Source of the DNA: CAMAVH01 sp964628235
Lineage (GTDB): Bacteria; Pseudomonadota; Alphaproteobacteria; SMXQ01
Direction of reading: 5' to 3'
NCBI GenBank assembly: GCA_964628235.1
Contig: CAZVLU010000007.1
Location: forward strand, 30,706-94,705
DNA length: 64,000 bases
Made by a program: the position numbers and the translations under genes
Notes under the pieces: generated by a model
Told to the model about the DNA's origin: nothing
Seen by the model: only the letters and a program-made list of their open reading frames with translations
The model's database searches: none
In this document: positions 61,977-64,000 of the stretch, piece by piece
Layout of the letters: each line of letters starts with the position of its first letter
Position numbering within the stretch: the first letter of the stretch is position 1

Positions 61977-63164
61977 TTATTCGACGAACGCTTCGAGCAG
62001 TTCCACCGGATCGCCATAGCGGCTCGCCGCGGCGACCACCTCGGGCGAGCGCAGCGCCATGAGGAAGCCGTTGTCGATCAGCGTGGTGTTGCCGACCTTC
62101 ACCGTCGTGTCGAAGGTGGCGAGGTCCATATGCTTGGGCGGCTCTTCCCAATTGGGCAGGACGCGGCGCAGATAATTGCTCGGCGTGGCGTAGTTGATGC
62201 CCCAATGCAGCGCGCCAGCGGCGTTCGATCCGGCCGGGTAGGAGGTGAAGCGCGGCGCTTTGGGATTATGGCCGCAACCCAGCTCGGTGACTTTGCCGCC
62301 GATCAGCATGTCGCGCAGAATTTCCGCCTCGCGCGATTTGCCGTGGACCTTCACGACCTCGGTGTCTTTCCACTCGACGCCGATCTTCTCCTCGAAGGGA
62401 CGCGGGAAACCCACCGCCCATTGCGGATAGAGGATGCCTTCCATCTGCGCCACGGCGCCCGGCTTGCGCTTGAAGGTCTCGCGGTCATAGATGTTGGGGC
62501 CGTGCGAGGGCAGATAATGGACGTAGCAGCCGGGTTGATCGGCGATGCACTGGCCGCGCCAGCGATTGCTGTTCAGCATGTTGTCCGCCATCTCGGCGGT
62601 GAAGCGGATCGTCACATCCGAGCCGCGCGGATCGCTGAAATGCATGTCGAAGTCGGCGCCGCGCGGGAACAGCGCCGCGTTGGCGCGCGTGATCTCGCCG
62701 ACCAGTTCGACCGGGAAGCGCGCTTGCGGCGTGTGAAGGATGTCGAGATTGCGGAAATAGGTCATCTTCACCCAGCGCTGGCCTTTCTCGCGGCGCAGCT
62801 TCAAGAACAGCGGCGCATTGACCGAGGCGTACCACGACGCGACGACGAAGGTGGCGCTTTCGACAAGGGCCTTCGCTTCTTCGGGGCAGTCGGTGAGCTG
62901 CGTCGTCGGCGCCATGAACTCGCGCGGACGCACGCCGCGCGACAGCGCGATGCCGGAAATCGCGTCGATGACGCGGCGGTCGATCAGCGGATCGGTCAAG
63001 AACAGCACTTGGTCATCCGGCCGAATGGCGAAGACCTTGATCATGTTATCGACGGCCTGGAAATATTGCCGCAGCTCGACCTGCGGCAGAAGCGTCTCGC
63101 TCGGCATCGCCGTCGCGGTTTTGCTGGCCAGAATGTCCGCCAGCGTCGGGGCGTGATGGGTCAT
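61977..63164 (-). CDS. M29 aminopeptidase/NicX-like protein
   Basis: A 395-residue protein with the layout of the M29 aminopeptidase T family, which also includes the ring-opening 2,5-dihydroxypyridine dioxygenase NicX. TELGCGHNPKAPR near residue 320 and NAAGALHWGIN shortly after hold the Glu/His metal ligands; an early domain has DDQVLFLTDPLIDRRVID. No N-terminal signal. GGGAGG lies six bases before the ATG at 63164. It is divergent from the decarboxylase-like gene at 63350, and both may belong to one aromatic or N-heterocycle pathway. Confidence 0.75.
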   Translation of the reverse strand: MTHHAPTLADILASKTATAMPSETLLPQVELRQYFQAVDNMIKVFAIRPDDQVLFLTDPLIDRRVIDAISGIALSRGVRPREFMAPTTQLTDCPEEAKALVESATFVVASWYASVNAPLFLKLRREKGQRWVKMTYFRNLDILHTPQARFPVELVGEITRANAALFPRGADFDMHFSDPRGSDVTIRFTAEMADNMLNSNRWRGQCIADQPGCYVHYLPSHGPNIYDRETFKRKPGAVAQMEGILYPQWAVGFPRPFEEKIGVEWKDTEVVKVHGKSREAEILRDMLIGGKVTELGCGHNPKAPRFTSYPAGSNAAGALHWGINYATPSNYLRRVLPNWEEPPKHMDLATFDTTVKVGNTTLIDNGFLMALRSPEVVAAASRYGDPVELLEAFVE

Positions 63165-63349
63165 GGAGGGCCTCCCTGGAGAGCTTTTTGCTGCGTTCCG
63201 ACTGCGGCGCGCGCGCGGATTTTCATTCCCGCCAAGGTAGACGCGAGCGGACATTGCGTAAAGGGCCTGGCCCGGCTTGACGGCTTACAGGCCAAGCCAT
63301 AGCGTCGGGCCGGCGCCTGACGCCCTCTTTCATTCCCCGGAGCATGCCC

Positions 63350-64000
63350 GTGAGTCTCTTGCCCTTGACCGTCGCTTGCTGGAATTACGACCGCACGCTG
63401 CCGCTCTATGACGGCCGCGTCACCATCGAAGGTTGCGACATCCGCTATTTCGATCTAGAGCCCGAGGAAATGTTCCACCGCGCGCTGCATCACGAGGAGT
63501 TCGACGTCACCGAGCTGAGCTTCTCGAACTACAGCAGCATGCGGGCGCGCGGCGATTGCCCCTACATCGCCATCCCCGTGTTCCCCGGCCGCAAATTTCG
63601 CCATTCGGCGATCTACATCCGCACCGATCGCGGCATCACGACGCCAGCTGACCTCAAGGGCAAGAAAGTCGGCGCCCCGGAATATCAAGTCAGCGCCGTC
63701 GCCTGGGTGCGCGGCATGTTGAAGGACGAGTATGGCGTGCTGCCGACCGACTTCACCTGGCATTCGGGCGGCTTGGAGCAGGCCGGCCGCACCGAGAAGG
63801 TCACCTTCACGCCGCCGCAGGGCGTGTCGCTGACGGCGATCCCAGCCGGCCGCACGCTCACCGACATGTTGGAGAAGGGCGAGATCGACGCGCTGATCGC
63901 GCCGCGCGCGCCGAGCTGCTTCACCAAGAAAGCGCCCAACGTCGGCCGGCTGTTTCCCGATTTCGTCACAGCCGAGAAGGACTATTACAAGCGCACCGGC
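63350..64000 (+). CDS. 4,5-dihydroxyphthalate decarboxylase-like protein (partial)
   Basis: About 217 residues are seen before the right edge. It matches the gene at 26396 in order and spacing: LTVACWNYDRTLPLYDGRV, FDVTELSFSNY, PVFPGRKFRHSAIYIRTDRGI, DLKGKKVGAPEYQVSAVAWVRGML, PPQGVSLTAIPAG and MLEKGEIDALIAPRAP. The fold is periplasmic-binding-protein type II without a signal. The GTG at 63350 has GGAG seven bases upstream; an in-frame ATG at 63344 is too close to it. The partner of the divergent M29/NicX-like gene. Confidence 0.82.
   Translation, partial: MSLLPLTVACWNYDRTLPLYDGRVTIEGCDIRYFDLEPEEMFHRALHHEEFDVTELSFSNYSSMRARGDCPYIAIPVFPGRKFRHSAIYIRTDRGITTPADLKGKKVGAPEYQVSAVAWVRGMLKDEYGVLPTDFTWHSGGLEQAGRTEKVTFTPPQGVSLTAIPAGRTLTDMLEKGEIDALIAPRAPSCFTKKAPNVGRLFPDFVTAEKDYYKRTG

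Overview
The window reads as chromosomal DNA of a GC-rich, free-living alphaproteobacterium. The order (Rhizobiales or Rhodospirillales) cannot be fixed from the sequence. The evidence is a GTTC-N7-GTTC LexA box of the alphaproteobacterial type before a Y-family polymerase, several GGAAC-N16/17-CGTT promoters of the alphaproteobacterial general stress sigma factor (EcfG/RpoE2), a homospermidine synthase/ornithine decarboxylase pair behind a speF-like leader RNA, and many solute-binding proteins and catabolic enzymes of the soil type. Nearly every long open frame has a GC-rich antisense shadow. No tRNA, rRNA, CRISPR array, insertion sequence or phage gene was found.

Layout. 1-7156: a glycan locus. 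A GT-C-like membrane protein (cut by the left edge), a methyltransferase, an Und-P glycosyltransferase (GT2) and a small SMR/ArnE-like membrane protein face a translationally coupled rmlB-rmlA-SDR-aminotransferase operon; together they suggest making, lipid-linking, flipping and transferring a dTDP-derived amino sugar. 7365-10718: class Ia ribonucleotide reductase nrdA-nrdB under a cobalamin riboswitch. 10816-17000: SOS-controlled polymerase, MFS exporter, a divergent EcfG stress pair (CsbD and DUF3309/DUF421), a cysteine-cluster protein, a secreted small protein and DUF423. 17211-20081: polyamine operon (homospermidine synthase and ornithine decarboxylase). 20216-24895: AsmA protein, acetyltransferase, outer-membrane barrel, DUF2177, HU.

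25278-31925 is a catabolic stretch: TctC-type binding protein, dihydroxyphthalate-decarboxylase-like protein, double cupin, RidA-like protein, MetE-like protein and MFS. 31932-34154: small membrane and stress proteins, a fatty-acid desaturase and a Gre-factor homologue with a premature amber codon. 34201-36085: an ABC exporter broken by a 10-N assembly gap with corrupt flanking bases. 36222-39219: second TctC-type protein, an alpha/beta hydrolase, an unknown secreted protein. 39384-42625: a ClsB/YbhN/YbhP-like membrane-lipid module with divergent EcfG-type promoters. 42629-49187: DEAD-box helicase with a lysine-rich repeat tail, second AsmA protein, LysE remnant, Kef-type antiporter.

49295-57617 mixes further catabolic modules (C-C hydrolase-like protein, degenerate M24 protein, amidohydrolase, two MFS transporters) with an MliC-like lipoprotein and a ferritin-VIT1 protein. 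57711-61969: two methyltransferases, one apparently exported, and Tex. 61977-64000: an M29/NicX-like protein divergent from a second dihydroxyphthalate-decarboxylase-like gene that runs off the right edge. The strongest regulatory signals are the B12 riboswitch on a B12-independent reductase, the SOS box and the group of EcfG promoters.
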